Source: Chitinophagaceae bacterium (GTDB lineage Bacteria; Bacteroidota; Bacteroidia; Chitinophagales; Chitinophagaceae). Taken from it: a stretch of DNA of 64,000 bases. Of this stretch, positions 51,611 through 61,385 are shown piece after piece; positions within the stretch are counted from its first letter, which is position 1; every line of letters starts with the position of its first letter. Location of the stretch: NCBI GenBank assembly GCA_016720775.1, contig JADKJX010000001.1, positions 62,001 to 126,000 on the forward strand, read 5' to 3'. Both the position numbers and the translations under genes were made by a program. The notes beneath the pieces were generated by a model that was not told where the DNA came from, did no database searches, and saw only the letters and a program-made list of their open reading frames with translations.

Positions 51611-52930
51611 ATGAACACAATACCACACTTAAAAAGAATTTGCCTTTTACTCTTTTTCCCGGTAGTCATTAATGTATTTTCGGCTTCCGCACAAAACAGG
51701 GCAGAAACACTTCATGAGTTAAATACCCTTTTGGTAAATACGGTAATGATTGATTTTTTTACCCCGCCGGTGGCCAGCCGAATTTATTCATATCCGAATA
51801 TCGCTTTTTATGAATGTATCCGGCAGGATGATCCATCTTTGCCAAGCTTAGCGGGCAAACTTAACGGCCTGAAAGTTATTCCTGAAGCGCCAAAAAACAG
51901 TGAAGTAGACCACTTTATTGCAGCCTGTGTTTGCTTTTCGTTTGTAGCACAAAATCTTGTTGGCTCAGAATACAAATTCGATGATTGGCGTAAATCCTTT
52001 GTTGATTCACTTATGCTGAAGGACAATAACGACATAATTAAAAATTCGCTGGTATATGGCCGTACAGTTGCAGACAGTATCTTGCTGTGGTCAAAAAAAG
52101 ACAATTACGGACCCTCAAGGGGAATGCCGAGGTTTTCCATATCGAGCCAAGCAGGAACCTGGCAGCCCACACCGGCAGATTATGCCCCCGCAATAGAACC
52201 ACATTGGAATACGATCCGGCCTTATACGCTGAGTTCGCCGTCGCAGTTTTCACCAAAAGAAAAACTTGTTTACAGCAGGAAAAAGAATTCTATGTTTTAC
52301 AAGACCATGATGGAGGTTTATAAAATAGGTATCAATCTTGATACAACTAAGAAACTGATCGCTCATTATTGGGACGACAACCCCAATGTTTCTGTTAACC
52401 TCGGCCACCTTAACTATTTCATTCATAAAATATCTCCCGGGGGTCACTGGATAATGATCACGCAACAGGCCTGTAAAGAAAAGAACGAATCGGTAGGCCG
52501 CTCATCGCTTGCATACACCCTTACTTCCATTGCATTGTTTGATGCCTTCATCTGTTCCTGGGATGAGAAATTTAAAACCAATCTTATCCGCCCTATAACG
52601 GTGATCAATCAATTTGTTGATAAGAACTGGCAGCCTTATATTCAAACTCCTCCATTCCCTGAATTTACAAGCGGGCATGCGGTTATTTCCAACTCAGCGG
52701 CTACTATTCTTACCGGTTTATTTGGAGATAATTATGAATTTACTGATAAAACAGAGATTCCCTTTGGCAACGATACCCGCCATTTTAAATCTTTTTATGA
52801 TGCAGCCTGGGAAGTGACGTGGAGCCGTGTGTATGGAGGCATACATTATCCTGAAACAGCCCGGATAAGTATTGTGCAGGGAAAAGAAATAGGCAACCAT
52901 GTGCTGAAAACTTTATATCTCCAGCGTTAA
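51611..52930 (+). CDS. Vanadium-dependent haloperoxidase-type PAP2 protein
   Basis: 439 residues with a signal peptide (about 1-27). The three vanadate/phosphate-binding blocks of the PAP2/haloperoxidase superfamily stand in order: KTNLIRP near residue 323, FPEFTSGHAVISNSAATIL near 350, and SRVYGGIHYPE near 410 (R-x5-H). They oxidise halides with peroxide or act as phosphatases; which is not clear from sequence. It starts a two-gene unit with the FG-GAP protein, 15 bases apart, a pairing that recurs in this phylum. Confidence 0.88.
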   Translation: MNTIPHLKRICLLLFFPVVINVFSASAQNRAETLHELNTLLVNTVMIDFFTPPVASRIYSYPNIAFYECIRQDDPSLPSLAGKLNGLKVIPEAPKNSEVDHFIAACVCFSFVAQNLVGSEYKFDDWRKSFVDSLMLKDNNDIIKNSLVYGRTVADSILLWSKKDNYGPSRGMPRFSISSQAGTWQPTPADYAPAIEPHWNTIRPYTLSSPSQFSPKEKLVYSRKKNSMFYKTMMEVYKIGINLDTTKKLIAHYWDDNPNVSVNLGHLNYFIHKISPGGHWIMITQQACKEKNESVGRSSLAYTLTSIALFDAFICSWDEKFKTNLIRPITVINQFVDKNWQPYIQTPPFPEFTSGHAVISNSAATILTGLFGDNYEFTDKTEIPFGNDTRHFKSFYDAAWEVTWSRVYGGIHYPETARISIVQGKEIGNHVLKTLYLQR

Positions 52931-52945
52931 CCAAATAAACAGACT

Positions 52946-55900
52946 ATGCCATCATTACACAGACGCTTTGCCTTTTTTTTGCTGATCGTTTCTTTAACCG
53001 GGATCACAAAGGCTCAGCAGGCAAATGGCACAAAGCTGTTTTCGCTTTTGCCTGAAACAAGTACCGGTATAAATTTCCGGAATGATATCGTTGAAACACC
53101 GAGCCTGTTTTATTATACCTATGAATATCTGTTTACCGGCGCCGGTGTATGTGTCGGCGATATTAATAATGACGGGCTGCCGGATATTTATTTTTCTTCC
53201 ACCCTTGGCAGCAATAAACTATACCTCAACCTGGGTAATTTTCAATTTAAAGACATTACGGAATCAGCCGGAGTAAATGCTGGTCCGGGAATAAAGACGG
53301 GCGTGAGCATGGTTGATATAAACAATGACGGACTGCTTGACATCTTTGTATGTAAGTCGGGATTAAAGGATCCGAATATCCGCAAAAAGATACTCTATAT
53401 AAATAACGGCAACGGAACCTTCACCGATAAAGCGGCAGAGTACGGGCTGGATGATGCAAGCTTTACCATGCAGGCTTACTTTTTTGATTACGACAATGAT
53501 GGCGATAAAGATGTTTTCTTTTTAGACCACCCCAATGATTTCAGTAAATCCATGACCATCCCCGTTACCATGGTGAATGGAAAGATGGTTTATGTGGAAG
53601 ATACAGGCACCGTTTATGTAACCGACCGTCTTTTAGAAAACCGGGGAGGAAAGTTTGTAGACATTACAAAAAAGGCCGGTGTTATTGATCGTGGGTTTGG
53701 ACTGAGTGCTTCCATTGCCGATATCAATAATGATGGCTGGCCCGATATGTATGTAGCCAATGATTTCAACAAGCCCGATTTTTTATACATCAATAACCGG
53801 AATGGAACTTTTACCAACCGGCTTACTGAATACATCAAGCACACAAGTTTTTCTGCGATGGGTTCAGATATCAGTGACATTAACAACGACGGGCTAGAAG
53901 ATATTTATGTGCTGGACATGGCCGTGGAAGACCCGGTTAGGCAAAAACAGTTGTTTGCTGTGAACCAGAATTACGACAAATTCAACCTGATGGTAAAGTA
54001 TGGCTTGTACTACCAGTATCCACGCAACAGCCTGCAACTTAATAATGCCGATGGCACATTCAGTGAAATAGCAAACTACGCCGGCGTGGCAGAAACAGAA
54101 TGGAGCTGGGCGCCGCTGATCACTGATTTTGATAATGACGGGTGGAAAGACATTTATATAACCAACGGATTAAAACGTGACATCACCGACTGGGACTACA
54201 AGGTCTTTATCCTTGATTCGGTAATGCGTACAATGAACAGCGGAAAATCGGTTGACCTGAACACCTGGCTGCAAAGCATTCCCGTGGTACCTACCAGGAA
54301 TTATATCTATCGCAACAACGGTACTTTAAAGTTTGATAATTACACCGATGCCTGGTGTGATGCCCCGGCTTCTTTTTCAAGTGGCGCTGCCTATGCCGAT
54401 CTTGACAACGATGGCGATCTTGACCTGGTAGTTAATAATGTTGATGGTCCTGCATTTGTTTTAAAAAATAATACAAGGGAGACCTCCGCGGCCTCATCCC
54501 ATTTTTTACGTTTCCGGTTTTACAAAGCGCCGGGTGCCTTTAATGAAGTGTATGGCGTAACCGTAAAACTAACCGATCAGAAAGGACAGGTACAATTTCA
54601 GCATTATGATCCCCAACGTGGTTTTTTATCCAGCATGGAACATGTTCTTCATTTTGGAACCGGTGCCGAAACAATGATCCCGAAAGTGGAAGTTACTTTT
54701 CCCGGTAAAAAAAGCATCGTACTGAATAACGTAACAACCGACCAGCAACTAATCCTCTTTGAACAGAACGCTTCGCCCCTTAAGAATACCGTTGAAAAAC
54801 ACAAAACCATTTCCTTCAAAGACATCAGCAAAGAACCAAAATTCAGGTTTACACAAAAGGAAAATGATTTTATTGATTTTAAAAGAGAGCCCCTGATCCC
54901 ATATAAATGCAGCCGCAAAGGGCCCTACTTTGCCAAAGCAGATATAAATGGCGATGGGCTGGAGGACATTTTTATTGGCGGGGCTGCCGGCTTTGAAGGA
55001 AAACTGATGATGCAGAATGTCAATGGCGCCTTTGTTGAAAAAAAACAACCTGCTTTTGCTGCTGATAAAAATTTTGAAGACATGAGTGCTCTCTTCTTTG
55101 ATGCAGATGGGGACGGCGACATGGATCTTTACGTGGTAAGCGGCGGTGCTGAGTTCCCGGCGGGCAGTAATCTTTACCAGGACAGGTTATATATAAATAA
55201 TGGAAAAGGAAATTTTGCCCGGTCGGCTAAAGCATTGCCAGCCGAGGGATTCAACGGATCATGCGTTATTGCATTGGATTTTGACGGCGATGGCGATATG
55301 GACCTTTTTGTTGGCGGGCACGTGGTACCCGGTGTTTTTCCAAAACCAGACAGGTGTATGTTGCTGCAGAACAACAAAGGCGTTTTTACAGACGTAACAA
55401 GTTTGTATGCAAAAGAGCTGCTTACTCCTGGTATTGTAAACCAGGCTGCCTGGGCTGATGTGAACGGCGATGGAAAAAAAGAATTGTCAATAAGCGGGGA
55501 ATGGATGCCACTGGAAATTTTCAGTTACCAGGAAGGCCAGTTTAGAAAGACGCAGAACATCATACATTTTATACTTCCTTCCAAAAAAGATACAATGATC
55601 AGCATGGATGCTTTCAGCGGATGGTGGTATAATATGAAGGCAGAGGACATAGACAACGACGGAGACCTTGATTTTGTAATGGGCAACCGTGGTTTAAACT
55701 GTACCATCAAAGGAAACATCAATCAGCCCTGCACCATTTATGCAAAAGACTTTGACAACAACGGAAGTTATGATGCGGTGCTTGGTTATTATATTTGGGG
55801 CAAGTGCTATCCGCTTTACAGTCGTGACCAGCTTATAGACCAGGTGCCTTCCATGCGGAAGAAATTCATCCGCTACCGGGACTACTCCGGTAAAACACTG

Positions 55901-56323
55901 GATGATATTTTCACCACGGCAGAGAAGAAAGATATGGATGTTTATAAAACCAATTTCTTTGAATCGGGTGTGCTTATCAATGACGGAAATAACAGCTTTC
56001 ATTTTGTCGCATTCCCCGAAAAGGCACAGCTATCCACCATCAATGATATGGTCATTGACGATATGGATAATGATGGCATTAAAGATATCCTTGTATGTGG
56101 TAACACGAATGATGCCGCTGTAATGGTTGGCAACCTTGATGCCGGCGGGGCATTGTTGCTGAAGGGAACGGGGCAGGGAAATTTCACCAGCATCTCCGCT
56201 GCTGATAATGGATTAAGTGTTCGTGGAGAAGCCAGGAAGATCGTTTACCTGAAAAATAAAAAAACAACTTCGGTTATCTTTTTAAAAAATGATGACGCGG
56301 CCCAGGTTTTTGTAAGGGAATAA
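52946..56323 (+). CDS. Large FG-GAP/VCBS repeat protein with ASPIC/UnbV domain
   Basis: 1125 residues with signal peptide (about 1-23). Many copies of a calcium-binding-like loop D-x-[ND]-x-D-G occur: DINNDGLPDIYF, DINNDGLLDIFV, DYDNDGDKDVFF, DINNDGWPDMYV, DADGDGDMDLYV, spread over residues 60-450 and 650-1100, each in a beta-propeller blade. An ASPIC/UnbV-like segment (VYGVTVKLTDQKGQVQFQHYDP, GFLSSMEHVLHFGTG) lies near 530-580, so two propellers are linked by it. Exported and probably surface bound; function with the haloperoxidase is unknown. Confidence 0.9.
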   Translation: MPSLHRRFAFFLLIVSLTGITKAQQANGTKLFSLLPETSTGINFRNDIVETPSLFYYTYEYLFTGAGVCVGDINNDGLPDIYFSSTLGSNKLYLNLGNFQFKDITESAGVNAGPGIKTGVSMVDINNDGLLDIFVCKSGLKDPNIRKKILYINNGNGTFTDKAAEYGLDDASFTMQAYFFDYDNDGDKDVFFLDHPNDFSKSMTIPVTMVNGKMVYVEDTGTVYVTDRLLENRGGKFVDITKKAGVIDRGFGLSASIADINNDGWPDMYVANDFNKPDFLYINNRNGTFTNRLTEYIKHTSFSAMGSDISDINNDGLEDIYVLDMAVEDPVRQKQLFAVNQNYDKFNLMVKYGLYYQYPRNSLQLNNADGTFSEIANYAGVAETEWSWAPLITDFDNDGWKDIYITNGLKRDITDWDYKVFILDSVMRTMNSGKSVDLNTWLQSIPVVPTRNYIYRNNGTLKFDNYTDAWCDAPASFSSGAAYADLDNDGDLDLVVNNVDGPAFVLKNNTRETSAASSHFLRFRFYKAPGAFNEVYGVTVKLTDQKGQVQFQHYDPQRGFLSSMEHVLHFGTGAETMIPKVEVTFPGKKSIVLNNVTTDQQLILFEQNASPLKNTVEKHKTISFKDISKEPKFRFTQKENDFIDFKREPLIPYKCSRKGPYFAKADINGDGLEDIFIGGAAGFEGKLMMQNVNGAFVEKKQPAFAADKNFEDMSALFFDADGDGDMDLYVVSGGAEFPAGSNLYQDRLYINNGKGNFARSAKALPAEGFNGSCVIALDFDGDGDMDLFVGGHVVPGVFPKPDRCMLLQNNKGVFTDVTSLYAKELLTPGIVNQAAWADVNGDGKKELSISGEWMPLEIFSYQEGQFRKTQNIIHFILPSKKDTMISMDAFSGWWYNMKAEDIDNDGDLDFVMGNRGLNCTIKGNINQPCTIYAKDFDNNGSYDAVLGYYIWGKCYPLYSRDQLIDQVPSMRKKFIRYRDYSGKTLDDIFTTAEKKDMDVYKTNFFESGVLINDGNNSFHFVAFPEKAQLSTINDMVIDDMDNDGIKDILVCGNTNDAAVMVGNLDAGGALLLKGTGQGNFTSISAADNGLSVRGEARKIVYLKNKKTTSVIFLKNDDAAQVFVRE

Positions 56324-56325
56324 AA

Positions 56326-57018
56326 TTATTCGGTCACAAAACGGTAGCCGATCCCTTTGATGGTGATGATCTCAAGTTTAGTATCGCTCTTTAAATAACT
56401 GCGCAGTTTGGTGATATACACATCCAGGTTGCGGGAGTTGAAAAAATTATCGTTGCCCCAGAGCAGGTTCAGTATGTCGCGGCGGTCAACGATCTTATCC
56501 CGGTTCTCGTACAGTACTTTCAGCAATTCACTTTCACGGAATGAAAGTTTCCGTTCATCGCCGTTATTCTTCAGCACCTGGTGATTCATGTGAAACGTGT
56601 ACTTGCCAATCTTCACAATGTCTTTTTTGTCGTCGGGCCTTTTTTCTCCATTCCGGAAACGCAACGCATTTTCAATACGAACGATCAGTTCTTCCATACT
56701 GAATGGTTTGCGTATGTAATCATTGCCGCCGGTTTTAAATCCCTTCACCAGGTCTTCGGTTTGTGTTTTGGCGGTAAGAAAAATGATGGGAACTTCCATA
56801 TCTACATTCCGTATCTCTTCGGCAATGGCAAAGCCGTCTTTGTTTGGCAACATAACATCCAGCACACAGATATCAGGCCGGTGCTGCACAAACAACGGAA
56901 GCGCCTTATCACCATCTGCCTCCATGATCACATGGTAAGAGCGGCTCTCCAGGCTTTCCTTTACGATCTTTCCAAGGAACAGTTCGTCCTCTACATATAA
57001 TATCTTAACCGTTGCCAT
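56326..57018 (-). CDS. OmpR/PhoB-family response regulator
   Basis: 230 residues. Receiver: VKILYVEDELFLG, phosphoacceptor Asp in ICVLDVMLPNKDGF near 54, Lys in DYIRKPFSMEEL near 106. The winged helix starts near residue 130 with FRESELLKVLYENRDKIV and ends in VYITKLRSYLKSDTKLEIITIKGIGYRF. Start at ATG 57018 (MATVKILYVED) overlaps the end of the kinase gene by 14 bases. Likely target: the TTAACCT half-site array at 58537-58574 upstream of the divergent GLPGLI gene. Confidence 0.94.
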   Translation of the reverse strand: MATVKILYVEDELFLGKIVKESLESRSYHVIMEADGDKALPLFVQHRPDICVLDVMLPNKDGFAIAEEIRNVDMEVPIIFLTAKTQTEDLVKGFKTGGNDYIRKPFSMEELIVRIENALRFRNGEKRPDDKKDIVKIGKYTFHMNHQVLKNNGDERKLSFRESELLKVLYENRDKIVDRRDILNLLWGNDNFFNSRNLDVYITKLRSYLKSDTKLEIITIKGIGYRFVTE

Positions 57019-58492
57019 TTTCCCTGGGTAATTTAATGATGAATGTGGTGCCTTTGCCCTCTTCACTTTCTACGTTTACCTGGCCCTTGTGCTCTGCAAT
57101 GATATGCGCCACATAGCTGAGGCCGAGGCCATAGCCCTTCACATTGTGCTTATCCCCATGCGGCACACGGAAAAATTTATCGAATATTTTTTCCTGGTAT
57201 GCTGCCGGGATACCAATGCCGTTGTCTTTTACCATTAATTGTATATCGTTCTCCTTTGCTTCCACATTTATTTCAATGGCAGGGTTTCCCTTGCTGTATT
57301 TTAACGCATTGTCGAACAGGTTATATAATACACTGCTGATGTGAATCCGGTCGGCCATCAGGGAAAAATCTTCGCCGGTAAAATCCAGTTTTACAGAAGC
57401 ACCTGATTTTTCAAACTGAAGCTGCATGGAATCCGTTACTTCTTTCACCAGGCCCTTCAGGTCAAACCATTCGTATTTCATTTCCAGTTGCTGTTTCTCA
57501 AACATAGAAAGACGGAGTACCTTATCCACCAGCAGAGAAAGCCGGTTCAGCTCCAGCCCGGCAATACTCAAATATTCTTTTGTTCTTTCCGGGCTTTGAA
57601 GGGCGTTGAAGTTTTTCATGGCCTCAATAGCAACGCTTACCGTGGCGATCGGCGTTTTTAATTCGTGGGTTATGTTACCGATGAACTCATTCTTTATATC
57701 GGTCAGTCTTTTTTGTGCCAGTAAACTCCTGTAGATAAAAACAAAGGAGAGTATGGTAAGCGTAATAAGTAAAACAGATAACAGCAACTGCATGCTCATT
57801 TTTTTTATCACATACAGACCCGGGTCGGTAAACTCTGCCCGGTAAAAAACAGGATCCAGTAATCCAACCGGCACCCGCTTCGTGGCAAAGGCTCCCTTGG
57901 GTTCGTCTATTTTGATGGTGAATTTTTTTGCTTCTCCCGAATCCGATGCAATCATGGTAGGATTCGTTCTAACAATATTGAAGCTGACATTGATCCCTTC
58001 TTTTAACAGCAAAGCCTTGTAAATAGAGTCGATCGCTTTTACGGGAATGGAATCGGATAGGTTTTTATTCCGCAACAGCATCTGTCCCATGAACGGGGGT
58101 GGTATATCGTCTTGTTTTGATGACATATATACAACCGTATCCCGGTCGTTTTTTTTATTCCGTTCTTCTGTTGAGCTAACCTTTTCCGTATGGCTGTCCA
58201 TCGATATCACCAGTTTCTGTTTCAGGCTATCGCCCCCTTTTATTTTTTCCACGCTGCTTATGAAGTCTGCCATGAACAGGTTATCATTTAACTCACCCCG
58301 CAACGCCAATGTATCTCCGGTAAATCGTTGCACCTGCAGGCGGTACATCGCATCCCGGAAAATAACATCGGTTGTTTTCTTAAAGTTTGTAGTCTCTTCT
58401 ACATACAGTTTCTGCATCCAGTAAACCTGGAAGGCAATGATCAGCAAAATGGTTGCTGCCATCAATACCCGGGCTGTGCGTAATTTATTCAT
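57005..58492 (-). CDS. Sensor histidine kinase
   Basis: 495 residues. Helices at 8-25 and about 235-258 enclose a 200-residue periplasmic sensor; the H-box FIGNITHELKTPIATVSVAI lies near 275 and is followed by LFDNALKYS (N-box), DNGIGIP (G1) and GYGLGLSYVAHII (G2). The shape resembles the phylum's regulators of exported proteins. It precedes and overlaps its regulator. Signal unknown. Confidence 0.94.
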   Translation of the reverse strand: MNKLRTARVLMAATILLIIAFQVYWMQKLYVEETTNFKKTTDVIFRDAMYRLQVQRFTGDTLALRGELNDNLFMADFISSVEKIKGGDSLKQKLVISMDSHTEKVSSTEERNKKNDRDTVVYMSSKQDDIPPPFMGQMLLRNKNLSDSIPVKAIDSIYKALLLKEGINVSFNIVRTNPTMIASDSGEAKKFTIKIDEPKGAFATKRVPVGLLDPVFYRAEFTDPGLYVIKKMSMQLLLSVLLITLTILSFVFIYRSLLAQKRLTDIKNEFIGNITHELKTPIATVSVAIEAMKNFNALQSPERTKEYLSIAGLELNRLSLLVDKVLRLSMFEKQQLEMKYEWFDLKGLVKEVTDSMQLQFEKSGASVKLDFTGEDFSLMADRIHISSVLYNLFDNALKYSKGNPAIEINVEAKENDIQLMVKDNGIGIPAAYQEKIFDKFFRVPHGDKHNVKGYGLGLSYVAHIIAEHKGQVNVESEEGKGTTFIIKLPRENGNG

Positions 58493-58536
58493 GAAGCAAC
58501 AAAGCTACTTTTTTAGTAAATACATTTTCCGGTCCA

Positions 58537-58574
58537 TTAACCTTAATTAACCTTAATGAAAGGCTGTTTAACCT
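58537..58574. promoter_or_regulatory. Array of TTAACCT half-sites between the kinase and GLPGLI genes
   Basis: TTAACCTTAA occurs twice in tandem (58537-58546, 58547-58556), and TTAACCT again at 58568-58574. Start-to-start distances are 10 and 21 bases, one and two helix turns, the geometry of OmpR-type operators. It ends 20 bases before the TAGTTTTG box. Confidence 0.6.
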
Positions 58575-58594
58575 GCTTTGGAAGCTGGTTCGGA

Positions 58595-58602
58595 TAGTTT
58601 TG
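58595..58602 (+). promoter_or_regulatory. -7 element of the GLPGLI gene
   Basis: TAGTTTTG fits TAnnTTTG and ends 28 bases before the ATG at 58631. No good -33 TTG at 17-23 bases, consistent with an activator-dependent promoter. Confidence 0.55.
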
Positions 58603-58630
58603 TATCATTAAAAAATAAAAATCATACGTC

Positions 58631-59347
58631 ATGAAAAGAGTATTATCAGTATTTACTTTGTTCCTGTTGCTGCATACAGCCGGTGCACAGGTAAAAGAAG
58701 GAAAGATCACCTACCAACAAACCGTGGACATGTACCGCCGCATTCCCGAAGAGAACCAGCAACTGCGGTCTATGATCTCTCAGTTCCGCACCACAAAATT
58801 TGAATTGCTCTTTGCCGACAATCAAAGCCTTTTTAAATCTGTTGAAGAAGAGCCCGATATGACCGAACAAAATAACGGTGGCGTGGTGATCCGCATGGGC
58901 GGCAGCGGTGAAAATCAGTACTACCGGAATTTCAGTACACAACGATCTGTGGAAATAAGAGAACTGATGGAGGATCTGTACCTGGTAGAGGATTCCATAC
59001 GCAGCCTTAGCTGGAAACTGGAAGAAGGAGAAACAAAAACAATCCTGGGCTATACCTGCAAAAAAGCTACCGGTAAAACAGCCCGTGGCAGCGACATCGT
59101 TGCCTGGTATAGTGAAGACATCCCGCTGGCCTCCGGACCCGAACAGTTCAATGGCCTTCCCGGTATGATCCTGGGCATTGATGCAAACAAGGGAGAAATT
59201 GTTTTTACAGCAAAACTTCTTGATAAAAAAATTGACCGGAAGAATTTGAAAGTGCCCGCAAAGGGAAAGAAAATTTCCAATGCCGATTTCCTGGTAAAGC
59301 AGAAAGAAGTAATGGGCAATGGCCAGGTACGGATCGTAAATAATTAA
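58631..59347 (+). CDS. GLPGLI-family exported protein
   Basis: 238 residues with signal peptide (KRVLSVFTLFLLLHTAGAQ). The family motif appears as FNGLPGMILGIDANKGEIVF near residue 175, with VAWYSEDIPLASGPEQ before it. GLPGLI proteins are specific to Bacteroidota, unknown in function, often exported and under two-component control. It is divergent from the sensor kinase and followed by a strong terminator. Confidence 0.9.
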   Translation: MKRVLSVFTLFLLLHTAGAQVKEGKITYQQTVDMYRRIPEENQQLRSMISQFRTTKFELLFADNQSLFKSVEEEPDMTEQNNGGVVIRMGGSGENQYYRNFSTQRSVEIRELMEDLYLVEDSIRSLSWKLEEGETKTILGYTCKKATGKTARGSDIVAWYSEDIPLASGPEQFNGLPGMILGIDANKGEIVFTAKLLDKKIDRKNLKVPAKGKKISNADFLVKQKEVMGNGQVRIVNN

Positions 59348-59369
59348 GCTAGCCATCTAAACAGGAAAG

Positions 59370-59394
59370 CCCGTTGCAACAGCAGCGGGTTTTT
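59370..59394 (+). terminator. Rho-independent terminator after the GLPGLI gene
   Basis: CCCGTTGC and GCAGCGGG pair over 8 bp (one G-T wobble) with a 4-base loop, followed by TTTTT. Lies 23 bases after the stop. Confidence 0.85.
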
Positions 59395-59470
59395 ATTTCT
59401 ATAAAAACAATGCTACCAATAAACCGCCCAACCCGCCTTCCATCAAAAAGGTAAATGGTGCCACAAAGGA

Positions 59471-59496
59471 TACTTTTATCTTACTCGATAAAAGTA
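59471..59496 (+). promoter_or_regulatory. Perfect inverted repeat just before the M1 peptidase start
   Basis: TACTTTTATC and GATAAAAGTA are exact complements with a 6-base spacer, ending 7 bases before the ATG at 59504. It could be an operator or an mRNA stem near the ribosome site. Distance to a -7 box is unclear. Confidence 0.55.
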
Positions 59497-59503
59497 AAAA
59501 GTC

Positions 59504-61381
59504 ATGAAACAAATTATTTTATCTGTAATCATTGCAATCTCTTTTTCATCCGTCCAGGCACAAAGCCTTTATATGCCCCGTGATATCAAGGCAGCCTATA
59601 AAAAAGGCACCCGGTCGTTGGATGGAAGACCCGGGAAAAATTACTGGCAAAACCGGGGGGTATATAATATTACCATATCGGCAATGCCTCCCGACCGTAA
59701 CATAAAAGGAACAGAAACCATCACGTACTTTAACAACGCTCCTGATACATTGAGGAACCCTGTTATCAAACTTTTACTGAACATTCATAAACCGGGAGCT
59801 CCGCGTAATGGCGGCGCACAGGCAGATTATCTTACCTCCGGTGTTCACATTGATGCAGTAACGGTTGATGGAAAAAAAATAAACTGGCAGGACAACCCGT
59901 TCAGTTTTACGGCACAGCCCCTTCGTTTGCCAAAACCTTTGGCGCCCAACCAGTCTGTTCAGTTAACATTTGAATGGCATTACGAAATATCGCTGGAAAG
60001 CGGCCGGGAAGGGATGATCGATTCCACCACTTATTTTCTTGCCTACTTCTATCCCCGTGTGGCGGTATTTGATGATTACAACGGATGGGACAGGATGCCC
60101 TTTATGGATGATCATGAATTTTACAGCGACTTTAATGATTATGATGTGACCATTAATGTGCCGAAGAATTATATTGTATGGGGAACAGGAACCCTGCAAC
60201 AGCCGGAAAAACTTTTACAACCAGCAATACTGCAACGCTTCAACCAGTCATTCACTTCTGATGCTACCGTACTCATTGCTACAAAAGAAGATGTACTGGG
60301 CAAAAAAGTAACCACACAAAATGCGGTAAACAGCTGGCAATTCAAAGCAACCGATATTCCGGATATGGCATTTGGCATAAGCGACCATTTTGTCTGGGAC
60401 GGTTGCAGCGTGGTGGTTGATGATGCAACGGGCCGGAGAGCAAGCGCCCAGGCTGCTTATAATGATACGGCTAAAGATTATCATTGTGTGGCGCAATATG
60501 CAAGGCATTCGCTTGACTGGTTATCGCATAACTGGCCCGGTATTCCTTATCCGTACGAAAAAACAACGGTCTTTCAAGGTTATGCAGGCATGGAGTATCC
60601 GATGATGGCCAATGATGAAACGTATGAAGACACGACTTTTTCAAGATTTGTAGCTGAGCATGAAATAGCACATACGTATATGCCCTTCTATATGGGCATT
60701 AATGAAACAAGGTATGGGTCTATGGATGAGGGATGGGCTACCACGTTTGAATTATTAATAGGAACAGCGGACCTGGGTGCTGAAAAAGCAGAAGAGCTTT
60801 TCAGGCAATTCCGTGTTGCGGGATGGATAAACAGCACTTCGGCAGACCAGGACATTCCCATCATCACGCCGGGCGATGCATTGCGGGGCGGCGGTTTTGG
60901 CAATAATGAATATGGAAAAGCAGCATTGGGTTATTTGGCTGCAAAAGATATGCTAGGCGACGATCTTTTTAAAAAATGCCTGCACGAATACATGAACCGC
61001 TGGCATGGCAAACACCCCATACCCTGGGATTTCTTTTACACATTTAATGATGTTGCCAAAAAAAATATGGACTGGTTCTGGAGCAACTGGTTTTTCAGCA
61101 ACAACTACATTGATTATGCTATAAAAGATGCGGTGAAGAGAGGAAGCGGTTATGCTGTTACCATAGACAATATCGGCGGCATGGCAGCCCCTCTCAATAT
61201 CATAGCAACTTATGCAGATGGAACCAATGAAACATTTCATCAAACACCGGCCATTTGGCAAGCCAATCAAAAGCAGGCAACAGTAATAATTGCTACAAAC
61301 AAAAAACCGGCGAGTGTAAAATTGAATGGTGGCATTTATATGGATGCGGATGAAAGCAATAATGTTTTTAAAACAAACTAA
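59504..61381 (+). CDS. M1 family zinc aminopeptidase-like metallopeptidase
   Basis: 625 residues with signal peptide (MKQIILSVIIAISFSSVQAQ). The zinc motif HEIAH (FVAEHEIAHTYMPFYMG) lies near residues 386-398, with Glu as third ligand 18 residues later (DEGWATTFE). The exopeptidase motif GxMEN reads GYAGMEYPMM, a degenerate form, so substrate handling may differ. N-terminal beta saddle domain is about 40-250. It is monocistronic and convergent with the next minus-strand gene. Confidence 0.92.
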   Translation: MKQIILSVIIAISFSSVQAQSLYMPRDIKAAYKKGTRSLDGRPGKNYWQNRGVYNITISAMPPDRNIKGTETITYFNNAPDTLRNPVIKLLLNIHKPGAPRNGGAQADYLTSGVHIDAVTVDGKKINWQDNPFSFTAQPLRLPKPLAPNQSVQLTFEWHYEISLESGREGMIDSTTYFLAYFYPRVAVFDDYNGWDRMPFMDDHEFYSDFNDYDVTINVPKNYIVWGTGTLQQPEKLLQPAILQRFNQSFTSDATVLIATKEDVLGKKVTTQNAVNSWQFKATDIPDMAFGISDHFVWDGCSVVVDDATGRRASAQAAYNDTAKDYHCVAQYARHSLDWLSHNWPGIPYPYEKTTVFQGYAGMEYPMMANDETYEDTTFSRFVAEHEIAHTYMPFYMGINETRYGSMDEGWATTFELLIGTADLGAEKAEELFRQFRVAGWINSTSADQDIPIITPGDALRGGGFGNNEYGKAALGYLAAKDMLGDDLFKKCLHEYMNRWHGKHPIPWDFFYTFNDVAKKNMDWFWSNWFFSNNYIDYAIKDAVKRGSGYAVTIDNIGGMAAPLNIIATYADGTNETFHQTPAIWQANQKQATVIIATNKKPASVKLNGGIYMDADESNNVFKTN

Positions 61382-61385
61382 AAGA

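Noticed and set aside
58646..59356. Open frame of 236 codons on the minus strand covering the whole GLPGLI gene
   Set aside because: His/Phe/Cys-rich translation typical of a reverse-strand shadow; the plus-strand gene has a signal peptide and family motif.
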